The notes under the pieces: model-generated
Told to the model about the DNA's origin: nothing
Database searches by the model: none
What the model saw: the letters and a program-made list of their open reading frames with translations, nothing else
NCBI RefSeq assembly: GCF_964204865.1
Contig: NC_135257.1
Location: 4,960,001-5,024,000, forward strand
Length of the DNA stretch: 64,000 bases
Origin: Styela clava
Taxonomy: Eukaryota; Chordata; Ascidiacea; Stolidobranchia; Styelidae
Direction of reading: 5' to 3'
In this document: in pieces, positions 1 through 11,900 of the stretch
Layout: each line of letters starts with the position of its first letter
How positions within the stretch are numbered: position 1 is the first letter of the stretch
Made by a program: the position numbers and the translations under genes

Positions 1-500
1 AGAGTTATTAGCAAAAAACGGCAATTTTGGCCATGTGACGGCTGCGATTAATTTAGATTATTATTGAGACAAGCATGAGGCGATATGAAGCATCTGACGT
101 GGTCCCAGACACCCCTCGTTTGTGAGACACATAGAGTGTTTGTTTTATTGAGCCAAATGGAGGGAAATTCTTGGAATTTGGATAGTGTGCTGTACTGTAT
201 AACAATTTTCAAAGCATACTGAAAATTAATTTCAAATTGCACTAGTTCAATAATCAACTTGTCCATATTGAATCCATACAAAAAATCATTTATATGAATA
301 GCCATATTTCAATTTGACCCGAATTATAAATCATATAAATCGAATATTGATCATATCTCAGTATCCTATCTTACTGTTACTTGAAATGGAATAGAGAAAA
401 CCATTAAATTATCATCAGTCATACGATACGATATCTGTTTTATCTCGGTAGCATTTAGTCTTTCTGAAGGGTATAATGCTGTAATGCATGAATCGGCTAA
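1..500. other. Region 3' of BBIP1
   Basis: AT-rich sequence downstream of the BBIP1 stop, including its probable 3' UTR. A minus-strand AATAAA lies at 144-149. I see no coding exon or repeat that I can name here. Confidence 0.5.
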
Positions 501-707
501 TCAACTTTCTGCCTGTGATTCAGACAAGTCAGCTTCCTCTTGCGCTTTCATCATTTCTTGCGCTTCTTTTTGCATCTTTTCCATTTTTTCCAAACTCACT
601 GATTTGAGAGGCATAATTTTTGGTTTACATAAAACCACAGCTGGAGAATCTTCTTGATATAGTTGTCCTTGCTTAGGAAGAACTTCTTTTAATAACGATG
701 AGGCCAT
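501..707 (-). CDS. BBIP1: BBIP1 (BBSome-interacting protein 1 / BBIP10)
   Basis: A 68-residue protein in one exon, ATG at 705-707 and TGA at 501-503. It carries the family core: EVLPKQGQLYQED followed by VVLCKPKIMPLKS and an acidic amphipathic tail rich in K, E, M and Q. BBIP1 is the smallest BBSome subunit, needed to assemble this coat that moves membrane proteins in and out of cilia. Human BBIP1 is about 92 residues; the difference is a shorter N-terminus. The start used here is the ATG nine codons before the conserved block; an in-frame ATG 14 codons further upstream gives a less family-like leader. A 5' non-coding exon cannot be excluded. An AATAAA on the minus strand at 144-149 could be the polyadenylation signal. 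Family assignment is strong; the exact N-terminus is less sure. Confidence 0.92.
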   Translation of the reverse strand: MASSLLKEVLPKQGQLYQEDSPAVVLCKPKIMPLKSVSLEKMEKMQKEAQEMMKAQEEADLSESQAES

Positions 708-2370
708 GATATCAAGATATTTAGCTAATCGATATATACCGGTATTCAATATTATTTAATATGAGAACATAATACAGTACCGGTAATAACTGAATACGGT
801 ACCGTACATGAATAGAAAGCCATAGTTATTTGGAAGATCAAAGCATTTAAGATGTTAAGAGTAGCCTAATACAATAATACTGTAATATTTTCACAATGAA
901 AAAGACTAAGTTGACTAAACTTCTATCAAATCAGGCAAGATCGCATACCTGTAGCCTAAATACAAAACAGAATGATACCGTACCTAATCATTTGTTGCAG
1001 GAGGGCTGAAGATTGAATAACACATATAACTGGATACCGTAAGGTAACTGAACAAAACGATTGTAAATTGTGCAATTTAAATGGCACCGGTACCGGATTC
1101 CCGAGTTCAGAAGTTAAGGTTACTTGGCTCTTGTTTCCAGCCTACAGGCCTAGTTATTTTCGTGGGTCTGTGGGTGATAAGCCACGACGGCTTACTGAAA
1201 TTTTGTTGAAGTACCGTACTGCTATCGGCTACTACTAAGATACCGGTACTTATTTTGCTCCGGTGCCGGGGTACCTTGACGTTTCAACGAAAATAATAAA
1301 GCAGAAAGCATGGGGCAATGGGGAGTCACAATCAAAAAATAACAATTTTTTTTGCATTGCACATCTAGCGGATGTAAATATATGGGTTACGTTTATTGTG
1401 GTATGTTAGTCGTTGGTTTATGGACCTTCCCCCGACCTTTGACCCCCGAAAAATTCTCCTTATACTTCACTATTGCAAAATTTCCAGGGCTATTTTAAGA
1501 GTGCTTTTGCGAGTTCGCGCCTGTAAAATGGGGTGGGTGTTTCAAACCATCATTATGATTCATCGCATACAACAATCTGTTTTTTAAAAGTACCGGTAAA
1601 GAATTTCAGGCTAGTCTATCACAGCTATTTTTACAGCTATTTTTATTACTGCAATTAAATTAAAACTCCTAGGAGGACAGAGTGATCATTGAATTATCTA
1701 ATTTTTATTCAAGTTTCCCAAACACAACTGAAAACTAACGAATTTCAACGAGTTCAAAATCGCGAAAACGAGGTAATGTTTACAACCACGCTTGAAAATC
1801 TGTCTGAGTGAGAAAAGTGTCTGAGCAAATGCGAAAAGGGGGCATTGTTACGTCACTTTTTGCATCTTGCTGCTTGGTCAATGTCACGAAGTCACGAAGT
1901 AAACAAAGAAGTCGATGCTCGGGGAAAGGTCCATTGCGACGTTAGTCGTTGATTGCGACCAAACGATCCGGTATTTCGGATGGGAAGTGATATTTTTTCA
2001 AGCGAATTTACTCAAAGCACTCGGGACCAAACTTTCAAGTAAATTTACGGGCGATTGACACTATATAATTAAGATATTTATTTTGATATAAATCTGTGCT
2101 CAGTCGCAAACCCAGGATGTACTTTGCCGGGAACAGAGAGAGAAGGATTTATTGCCAGGAATAATAAAGTCGACACTATTATTAACATAAGCTGATAAAG
2201 AAATCATTTGACAGTAAATATGTTGATTTTATCTTATCCTATCCAGTGATTGAACCGTAAATATATACTACTACGATCAACGACTAACATACCGCATACC
2301 GACTACGATCGAACATCGTTTCGTGCGGGTCTGTGTTAGGGACCGAAAAATTCCATCCAGGCTCCCGGAT
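708..2370. other. Region 5' of BBIP1, no gene seen
   Basis: Should contain the BBIP1 promoter. Between about 740 and 1280 short variants of ACCGGT/GGTACC recur (for example near 738, 779, 795, 1085, 1240, 1262 and 1270). A 15-base inverted pair, GTATGTTAGTCGTTG at 1401-1415 and its complement at 2278-2292, may bound a small element; its core recurs near 1940. No coding exon recognised. Confidence 0.4.
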
Positions 2371-2716
2371 CTAGCCGCGGCGGTGTGGCTCATCGTGCAA
2401 AGCGTTAGGAATACGCTCGCCACCGCACCTCTGATTACTCTGCGTGGGTTCGCAGGTTCGAATCCCATGCAGGGATGGTTATGTGCGAGAGGATTGCTGG
2501 TCTCCACGTCGCCGTAGGGTGGTTCTCGTAACCGCTGGTCGGTTACGGCTTCCTCCAACATCACGTCCGTGCTTCCGAAAACAAATAACTAACTAATCCC
2601 ATACCCGACATGTAATGGTACCGGTAATTGGACAAGAGGCTGTGGTTCGCCACATGGTTAAGCCGTCCTATCGACTTTATTCTCCGCCGGGATAGAAATG
2701 TAAATCCGATCCTATC
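2371..2716 (+). repeat. tRNA-derived SINE, copy 1
   Basis: The head resembles a tRNA: an A-box-like stretch (TGGCTCATCGTGC) at about 2387-2399, then a B box, GGTTCGAATCC, at about 2454-2464. The body continues with GCCGTAGGGTGGTTC, then a stretch near 2585-2715 that recurs in the copies at 17.5-17.9 and 52.5-52.9 kb. All copies share the GTGGCGCATCGTGC head and the 'atgtaaatcc' end. The intact B box with a shared non-tRNA body marks a SINE, not a tRNA gene. No long poly-A tail is visible. Confidence 0.8.
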
Positions 2717-2735
2717 TTGTGTCTCTATCTGCTGT

Positions 2736-2860
2736 GCATACTACCTGGGATACCAACATGACATGGTATAGTACGGTACGTAAGTAACCTGAACTCAGGT
2801 TGTGTACCAGGTCAGGGTTCAGGTTATGCGACATCTTGGTGCGCATACTCCAGGAGCACC
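2736..2860. repeat. Short MITE-like repeat, family with CAGGAG(T/C)ACC end
   Basis: The segment ends in GCGACATCTTGGTGCGCATACTCCAGGAGCACC-like sequence, which matches the hairpin element at 62163-62272 and is related to the 36119-36340 element. Inside it, CCTGAACTCAGG and the AGGTCAGGGTTCAGG block echo the 'accaggttagggttaggc' core of the other copies. The left boundary is uncertain. Confidence 0.5.
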
Positions 2861-3030
2861 ACAATTTCGCAAAACTATTCGTGTCTGATAACAAAGACGC
2901 CAGGTTGTTGGAATAAAACTATTATAGGCTGGAGAACGCTATTTATGGCGAATATTTTCAGGTGGCCTTATACCACGTATTCACAGAATGCTTGAGAATA
3001 CGCATATGGTTATAAGCGATTAATTTAAAC

Positions 3031-4120
3031 CAGTGGTTCCCAACCGCCGGTCCGCGGACCGGTTCCGGTCCGCGAAGCTTTTTTGGCGGTCCGCCAGAAA
3101 TTTCGTGGTTTTGTTGTTTTTATGTCGTCTCAATCGCTTTACCGTAGACAAAGTTGCATTGGCTTATTACGCAATTCTCTTCCTCCGTCATATTGCGACG
3201 TCTTCCGTGACATGTTAGCGCCGATCATTCACACTTTTCGCTTTTTCGGCTCCGATTCATCGCGAATGCGCTCCATCAAATCTCGCAAAATTAGGAAGCC
3301 TAAAAATCGGCACGCGTGATTTACCTGATTAATATGACCATCCATATAAAACGTAATGCATATCTCCTTGTTTACACCAGAAAACAGTCAAGAACAGTAT
3401 AATATTCCAGAAGATATGACTTGTTGTGACCCCACTGGTGGTCAAGACGCGCAAAAAGCATGGGTCGCAGAGATCTTTTTCAGACACAGTCGGATTTTGA
3501 GCCTGTTGCCAAGTTATCGACCACTTTTTCATTGTAATGCAAATTCATTTCGTTTGAGACTTCGATCAACTGCAGAGGGATGATGGACCCAATGAAAAAA
3601 AAGACTTGATTAAAATGACAATTCTAATTTACAGTCCAGATTAATAAAGAATTACTTATCACAAATTTAGATGATAACGAATACCCATCGGCTGCACGCG
3701 GCTGCAGAGCTATGTGTTGCAAAAACTTCTTTGAGGCTCGTTTGCAATCTCATATTGGAAACGAAACAACAGCAAAATTCTCACCGGAGTTCATTGTGCA
3801 TGTTTTTAATGTGAGATATTTTATGCGTGCCTTTCTTACGCATAATGAGTGCCCAGCACTGCATTTCATTACGCAAATTATTTTATGCTTCACCCATTTT
3901 TAATTTTTGGTCGGCACATTACTTGATAGTTTTTCTCCATGAGAAATGTTTTTAAGTGTGCTTTTTCGTCTAGAAGCATATTGAGTGCCCGACATTGCAT
4001 TATATTACGCAAATATATGTTATTCTTTTCTGTTCTGGCCATTTCAATTTTTTGCCGGTCCGCGAGTACATTTAATCTAATCTTACCGGTCCGCCACGGT
4101 AGAAAGGTTGGGAACCGCTG
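3031..4120. mobile_element. Non-autonomous hAT-type DNA transposon, 1090 bp
   Basis: Terminal inverted repeats read CAGTGGTTCCCAACC at 3031 and, on the other strand, CAGCGGTTCCCAACC ending at 4120. Both ends continue into GGTCCGC/GCGGACC-rich sequence. The element is flanked by a perfect 8-bp target duplication, atttaaac, at 3023-3030 and 4121-4128. An 8-bp duplication and CAG ends are the hAT signature. Internal ORFs are short and I recognise no transposase domain, so it was probably mobilised in trans. Confidence 0.88.
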
Positions 4121-4128
4121 ATTTAAAC

Positions 4129-5936
4129 GACTGTTTTTCAGCCGAATCAGCTTAGAATCTTGATTATGCATTATTCACATGTCACACCACTGGAACCCTT
4201 TGTTTCAATTTTATCAAACGATGTAACTTATTTATAACTGTCATAAGCGACACGATTTTTTTTACAAGGCAAAGGAACACTGTATTTGAAACTAGTCCGA
4301 TTGCATTCGAACATTGTTCGTTCGTACTGAACTCAGTACATGCTTTTAACCAGTTTCCAGAAAACCACTCCAGCAATACCCACGATCTGCTACTAGCAAC
4401 ACCTATTTCTTCAAGCAATAACAATTGCATATAAACTTTTAATTCATGATAAAGACAATTTGTAGAGAATAGAAAGTTTATATCCTTGGTAACAAAACAG
4501 TGTAAATATAAGAAACAAGACCATGCAGATTTAAAAAACAAAAATAAAATTTTAAGCAGAAAGCTTAATGTCGTTAAAATAAAGAACATACATCTTATAA
4601 ATACATCTCATTGTTTAGAATTGAATCGGAACTTTGGTTGTAGATAAAGGTATAGATCAGGGATGGCGAACCTTTTTCAATGAATGGGTCAAAAATTATA
4701 TTTTTATCGAGGAACAGAAGTGAGTGGGTCATAGATATTTATTTTTTCAATGTTTGTATCTTTAAGAAACTTCTGAAATCTTATAAGCTTCTGTTGGTGT
4801 TAGTGTAGTTTTGTGCTTTACCTATGCAGCACTTCTATCAGGGACTTTTTATGGCACTCGATTTCATGAAATTAGAGTACGAAAACAACCATATGAATTA
4901 CCAAAACCGTTTAGGATGAAGCGGTAAATTATTTTACGGTTCCAAAGAGTTTGGAGCGAATCCCACTATGATAGTTTTATATTTTTCAATCAGCTTTCAA
5001 GCACATTAAGGCACTTTTACACTGCCCCATTGTTATTTCAGATTTCTAGGTTTTTATTTCAAGTCTGAAAGATTTTGTTTTCTCAACGGCCATGCAGGCG
5101 AGAAACTAATAAAATTCAAAGTAGCATCTAGTTCTAGTATATATAAGCCCTAAAACAATCTGCAGATGCAACTCTGAAAGAGACAAGACGTTGCAAGAAA
5201 TGAACATGAATTGCATTGTTATGTCATAAACGATGTTAGAGCCAATAGCTGAATACCGGTACACAGCGGTGCAGACATGCGTCCAACATCAGGGGTTTAA
5301 AAATTACCATACCGGCACAGAAATTAACAATTTGAATACGAGCGATCGCAGCCCTGACTGCCCAACTGACGGTACCTTATAATAGTTACTTATCGATCTT
5401 GCGGTAAGTACGTTGTTAGGTATTTGTCTGTTAGATGCACGCGATATCTCACGAAAGCGAGGTTCAATCTGCTCCTTGCATGTGCATTCATCATAGCTCG
5501 GATCAGAAGCCTATTGATTTTGGATGGATTATGTCGTATGATTAGCGAGGTATTCCTTTCCTTAAATTAATATGACATAAATCATCATCAAGCCAGGTAT
5601 ATACCAATTTCACAAAGAACTTGCATTTCAGAATTAATCAAAAAATGATGTGCAAATACAAAAAATAATATCAGATATCGCATTATCCGACGAAAATAAA
5701 ACGTAAAGTTACCACTGATAAGGATAAGTCCTGCAATGTGATGTAATGGGTATAACATTTTGCACAAAGCAAATACCCTGAATAGAGTAAGATATTTCAA
5801 CATCAGATAACTTGGTATTAAAAAAAATATAGAAACAATATAGCTGAAGAAAAACTGGCAATAAATTTTGAAAAGACACAACTCTATAAAAAAAAAACTT
5901 ATCTGTTAGCAGAAAAAATATTAATGAGACAAGAAC
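4129..5936. other. Intergenic region between the 3031-4120 hAT and the ASXL 3' end
   Basis: No gene recognised. A single hAT-like end (CAGGGATGGCGAACC) starts at about 4660 without a visible partner. A hydrophobic minus-strand ORF at 4182-4589 resembles no family I know and is probably chance. The part next to 5937 is likely ASXL 3' UTR. Confidence 0.4.
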
Positions 5937-8900
5937 TTACACACAACAAAGAGAACATAGCTTTGAAGAACTTAAGCACTCTTCATGTGTGTATGCTCCA
6001 CATCCTTTGCACAAAACTAGTCTTTTGCACGCACATATGCAATCAGTGATAATTGGTTTATCATCGTTAGATGACGATGAATATGAATCTTCATAGTCAG
6101 ATTCCTCATTTTTCACTTTCTTAGCACCTTGTTTTAAATTTGAAAAGTCTCGTTCTATATTCTTATCAGTTGGTCTGAAAAGTGAAGGTGATTTTTTATT
6201 TTTAATGAAATAATGCTTTCTACTGATCAGGAAGTTTGATAGAAATTGGATGGCTGGAGTTCATTGTGTCAATATTGAAGAAAAGTATTTTAATTTAAGA
6301 TATTAAAGACAAAAGAATACAGGTATTTTCAAATATTGAGAGCAGGCCATTGGAGAGTACTTTTTAGAGATGATTGATCCCTTTAAAGTATGGATCCACA
6401 TGTTACCATGTTTTGCAACTGCAAAAAATTGCCATGAAAGGCAAATTAAGAGAATAATTTTCATACACAACATGATAGCAAAAATCATACCTTTCATTAT
6501 CAATGACAGATCGATTACGCAAGTTAGGCTTATTTGGAGTTTCCCTTTCTTCATGTTTCAAGTTTTCATAACCATGATCATTTTCATAAGTAGTATCCTC
6601 CTCAGCAGATGATGTGGTAGATACAACAGAATCTTCCGTATCAGAATCGACATTTTCAGAATCATCAGATGGAATTTGATTCGTTCTGGCAAGTTCTTGC
6701 ATCTGAATTAGACTTTTACCTGAAAAAAATAATAAATTCCAATATCTCAAAACAAAATGTAAACAGTATAACATGATTTCGCACAGTTTTTTTCTAATTC
6801 GGAAAGAAAAAACTTTTATGTTTCAAGAAAAAAGATGTTCATAATTTCCACTTTATGTAATTTACAATCTAGGCCAGCGGTTCTCAACTTATGTATCAGA
6901 AGTCAGGACACGTCAGTAAAGAGTTTTTTTTAAGGCTGTTGCTCGAAAATTCAGTTTTTTATGTAAACTTGAATACAATATAGATTACATAATGTTAGAT
7001 GTGATGCAATTCAATTGGGATTTTCGGCTGCATATTTGAATCCAATAGAATGTTGAAATGACAAAAACCACACTGACACAATGATTAAAACCAAATCCAA
7101 TAGAACACCCACCTTTACTAGTAGATCTATATTTTTGAGTATCTTTAGTAGCAGAAATTGTAGTACATGGTTGAACGAAAGTTGGTGCCTGTAATGAGCA
7201 AGAACACTAAATCATAAGATCATATGAAAATGAAGCAGAACTATTTCACGGTCATCAATAAACACTTAAACTTTAGAAGTAATCACGAAATTGAAAAAGA
7301 TTGGTGCCAAAAATACAAGTGTTAGTGCGGGGGTCATTGGCTATGAAAGGCCAGAACATAAGTAGTAGGTCATTCTAAAATCTGAAATTCGGTGCTGACA
7401 ATTTTGTTCCGTTAGATATATGAATGGCCTTTAGTAAAAAAGGCATGTGTCGTTTATAGCATTTTAAAATTCAATGTTAAAATCAGTGTATGCTCACACT
7501 TAAACTTTAGAAGTAATCACGAAATTGAAAAAGATTGGTGCCAAAAATACAAGTGTTAGTGCGGGGGTCATTGGCTATGAAAGGCCAGAACAAAAGTAGT
7601 AGGTCATTCTAAAATCTGAAATTCTATGCTGACAATTTTGTTCCGTTTTTGCGACTTGCAATTTACGATTGCTTGCTCAATGTTTCAAAAATATGAATAG
7701 ACATAAGTTCGATAAGATTGGGCTAATTCAAAGTTACATAGAAAACTAGTAATTATTAGGAATAAGAAAATCTGAAATACCTTGTGATATTGAATAAAAT
7801 TATAGTTTTTGAAATCAGAATGATTGAAGAAGAATACTCACATTTGAAGATGACAAAGCAGTACAAGATGGTATGTCCTGAAATCCTATCACAGGTTTGT
7901 CTGATATGAAAGGCTGACATTTTGTATTGGATGATTCAGATGAGTTAGCGGTCACACTGAGCGAAGGTGTTATTGTTTTTGTAAGAGATGACATACTTTC
8001 AAATGCTGGTTCCCCAAAAACAGGAGATTTTTGAGTCCTCTTTAATAAATGAGTGTCTATTACTGACACAACTTTGCCCGTGTACATACCAGGGAGAGAG
8101 AGTTGACTTAACATAGCGTAACTGTCGATCATTCTTGGATCACTACCACCCAGATCGTTTGATTTTTCCAAGTCATCACCACTTTCACCTGATGATGATA
8201 TAACCTGACTCAAACGTCTGCTTTTTCTAATTATCGATTTTGAATCTTCGTCAGACTCTGAAGTTTTATCAGGTGTTGAACTTCTTGTATCAACTTTGAC
8301 AGAATATTTTTTGCCTTCTTGGGCCTTGATTTTTAAAATAATTTTCCCAGGATTCTTAGGTGAAGATTCTGCACTTTGAGCACATTTCTTCAAGATTGGA
8401 GATTTGTCAGACACATCTGTAACTGGTGCCTCTGTAGTAGGTGGACAAGATTCAGTTTCGGTAGAAAAACCAGTTTCTGGTATGGCACCAGCAAACATTG
8501 GTGGGCAGTTTTCAGGAATATGTGTTTTTGATGAAATATCAGAAATTTCAGGCGATTCTTGTGAAGATTTACCCTCGATTTTAGTAGTTGACAGAGACTT
8601 TGTTGAAGTTGGACAAAATACAGGCTGAGCTATTTTTACTGGCATTTTTGATGCACAAGTTTGTGAGGGTACAGTAGTTTTGACCGGGCTACCAGAAGCA
8701 GCTGCCAACCTTTTGGCTTTCATTTGCGCTTTAATTTCAGCCAGTGTTCGTGTGCGTTTCACAGGACTCGAAGTTGCAGGAGATGATGCAGGTCGTTTTC
8801 TATCTATATAATGAAGATCAGAAATATGAATGGTTTTTAGTAAAAAAGGCATGTGTCGTTTATAGCATTTTAAAATTCAATGTTAAAATCAGTGTATGCT

Positions 8901-11900
8901 ATATATATTTTGGAGCAAAATGTACATTGTGGACCAAAAGTAAAGCTGAACTAGGTTCAATCTACTGAAAGGATGACACACCACTTGATTGAGTAAATAT
9001 AGAATATTGCACAAACCATCATATTTAGTTTATTTAGTCTAGTATCATTGCTGTATGCCTGTAGCCCTGTATACAAGGTTTTTCCATTTGAATGGGTCAT
9101 TCACTCATGTCTGGTATTGTTTGGAAACTATAGATACTAATATTAAATGTTACACTTTTTTTTACCAAGCTTGCCCAAATATTTAAATCTATACCCAATA
9201 CAGGGAAATTATATGATGAGGTGAATTCATTCGTATAAGTCAGGTGGTTAACATTATTGATTTAGAGACAATATCATGAATTTACGAGAATGAAATAATC
9301 CTCTAAGCCCTAAACAAAATTTGAATCATTGTGAACAATTCCAGTATAAAATTAGTTTTTATTCATCCGCTCACCTTGGACACCTGCTAGTACTGGAGAT
9401 AATTTTGACGTTTCAGTTACTGACTTTGTAGGGGATGGTTTAGGTGGAAAATTCTTTGCAGCAGAAAGCACAGGACTACTGGGTCTTTCTTCATTGTGTA
9501 CTTCACCAGGGGTACTTGAAGGAATCTCTACTGGTGTCACTGGAACAGGACTTTGTTTCAAGGTCACTGGCGGTGAACAATCTTCATTGTTTGAAACCTT
9601 ACCAGAGTCATTAATTGGTTTCAGTGACTCATTTATTGAAGAAGTCTTATTCATATTTGAAATGGCATCTTTCTGAATTTGTTCGACATTCGAGACAGCT
9701 GGCATTGTGGCTTGTCCGCTGCCTCCTTTCACAATTTCAACATTTGAGGTCCTAGTCTTCAATTGGATTTCATTTTCAGGTTTCTTTGGTAAAGTAGCGA
9801 CGCCACCACCAGCCACCATTGCATTATTGTTGTTTTTATTAGTTTTCAAAGTTGTGGCGTCTTCTGATCTAATGTGGCAAGTCAACTTGGGACTCACAAC
9901 ATTAGTTTTGTGTTGTTCTGAATGTCTTGCAGGTGTGGTCGATGTACATACAGTTGTTGGTATAATTGGACTGGACAACAAACCACTGGTAACAGATATT
10001 CGTGGAATAATAGATTCACCATGATATGTGTTAGCTGTTGGTTGAAGCTGAATATTAGATGATTCAATGTTAAAATATTACCAGAAGGAAATTTGAAATC
10101 AAGTATGTTAATATCAAAATAGCAAGACTTTTTTCATACATATTATAGATTGAAACCCTAATACAAATTTCTATTGAATATGAGCAATCTGAGCGAAGTC
10201 ACCTTGGCAGATAAAAGAATATGATTGGCCCGCCATATGGGACATATCTAAGACAAAAGGGCGAATGTTCTAATCAAAGTTTGAAACTTTATTCCCCAGA
10301 GTATTTCAATAAAAAGTTAAAGATGTTTAAAAGTCAAAAATATATGTTTTCCTCATTCACTCAAAACAGTTTTGCAGTGCCCTTGATATGTGTGATGATG
10401 GGCATAAAGGAAGATAACGTGTGGTATTGTTCGAGTAGGTGTAAATTGGTAATTTACATCTGCAGAATATACACTCACATATATCTTTACTACAGTGTTT
10501 CCTCAAAAAAAATAGGACCTAGCCTGAATTTCAAAAATGATTTTAATATAAGGCCTCCCCTTAAAATAGGACCTAGTCGATAGCAAGGAATCATTACTAC
10601 ATGTTTTAGATGATTTATAATCTATGTTTAGCGGTTATTATAAATAAAACGTGTTATTTACAAGTAAATGAATATAGGTTTTCATATTTTGTATATTTGA
10701 AAATCTCCTAATTCTCTAATTTGTAATTTTGTATTTGATAAATGAGAATAAAAGACATCCCCCGAAAATAAGCCCTAGTGTTATTCTTCGAAATAAAATT
10801 TGGGGAAACATGGTAAGCATGGCTTGAGTAATTGACAATGCTTATTGCTCACACACAAATCAAGTGGAAGAATATTACCGGTAATAATGCAAAAGCTGAA
10901 AAACTTACATTACGACCAAACAGCACTCCTACTCTTTCTTCTTTACTTGTATTCTCTTTAGAAACAGTGAGGATTTTTCCAAACATTGGCTGATCTTTGG
11001 TCAATCTTTTGTATGGCTAAAACAATATGTCAATATATTTATAAATATAGTACATCAATGAAATACACGAAAGCCCCCCTCGTTAATCGATGATTACCGT
11101 AGTTAGAAAAATATTTCAAAATCAGCTAAATCTACATTTATTCGAAAATTACGTAAAAAACATGTTTGGATATTGAATGGACTTTGTTTCACAGACTTAT
11201 CGAGTCATCCATTAATTTTTTTTTATACATGAATGTCATTATGGAAAAGTTTATCTTGTAAAATTGATGATGTCACTCTCACTCATTAACAACATTTCTG
11301 TCAATGGCATGACACGATGACAATCTCATATATAACATTATGCTCATTATGAATTTGAATCACTGTTTTCATGCCAATTCCATGCCTAAATTGAAGTAGG
11401 GTAAAACCAGGATAGGCATATGACCAAGGGCCACAGCAGGGTTGCCATATTGGCTTTTTTTACGCCAAATTTGCCATTTTTGGCTTTTTTCAAACGCGTT
11501 TGGCGTCAGAATTTCCATTTGGCTTTTTGGCGATTTTTTGGCTTTTTTCGAGTCTATTGTAGTGACTATTATTAAAGTCATATGAATTACAATATCTAGT
11601 GTGTAACAACTGAACAATAGCCTATTACCTGTACTTAGCTACTTAACATTAGGATTTCCTTGTTTGTTACATTAAATCTTAACCATACACAATAAGAAAT
11701 AAGTGCAGTTTCTGCAGCTGCTCGGACAGATATTCAAGCAGGGTTGTAAACATTGCCTCGTTTTTATAGTTTTGCGTGTTACTTGTCAGTTTACGTTCGG
11801 TTTCCAAAAAATAGTTGTATAACCTAATTTTCATTTTGCCTGATATGGTTTATGTGAGCTTTCAGCTTTAGTTTAATTCTGCAATTGCAATTGCAGTAAC

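Noticed and set aside
2377..2470. Possible tRNA gene with a good B box
   Set aside because: The same head is joined to the same long body at three other places, so it is a SINE; no complete tRNA fold is evident.
4182..4589. 135-codon hydrophobic minus-strand ORF
   Set aside because: Composition is that expected from AT-rich DNA, there is no domain, and it lies between transposon fragments.
8404..8628. Plus-strand ORFs opposite ASXL exons (also 9494-10024)
   Set aside because: They are antisense shadows of the long ASXL coding exons, whose frame and splice phases fit a known family.
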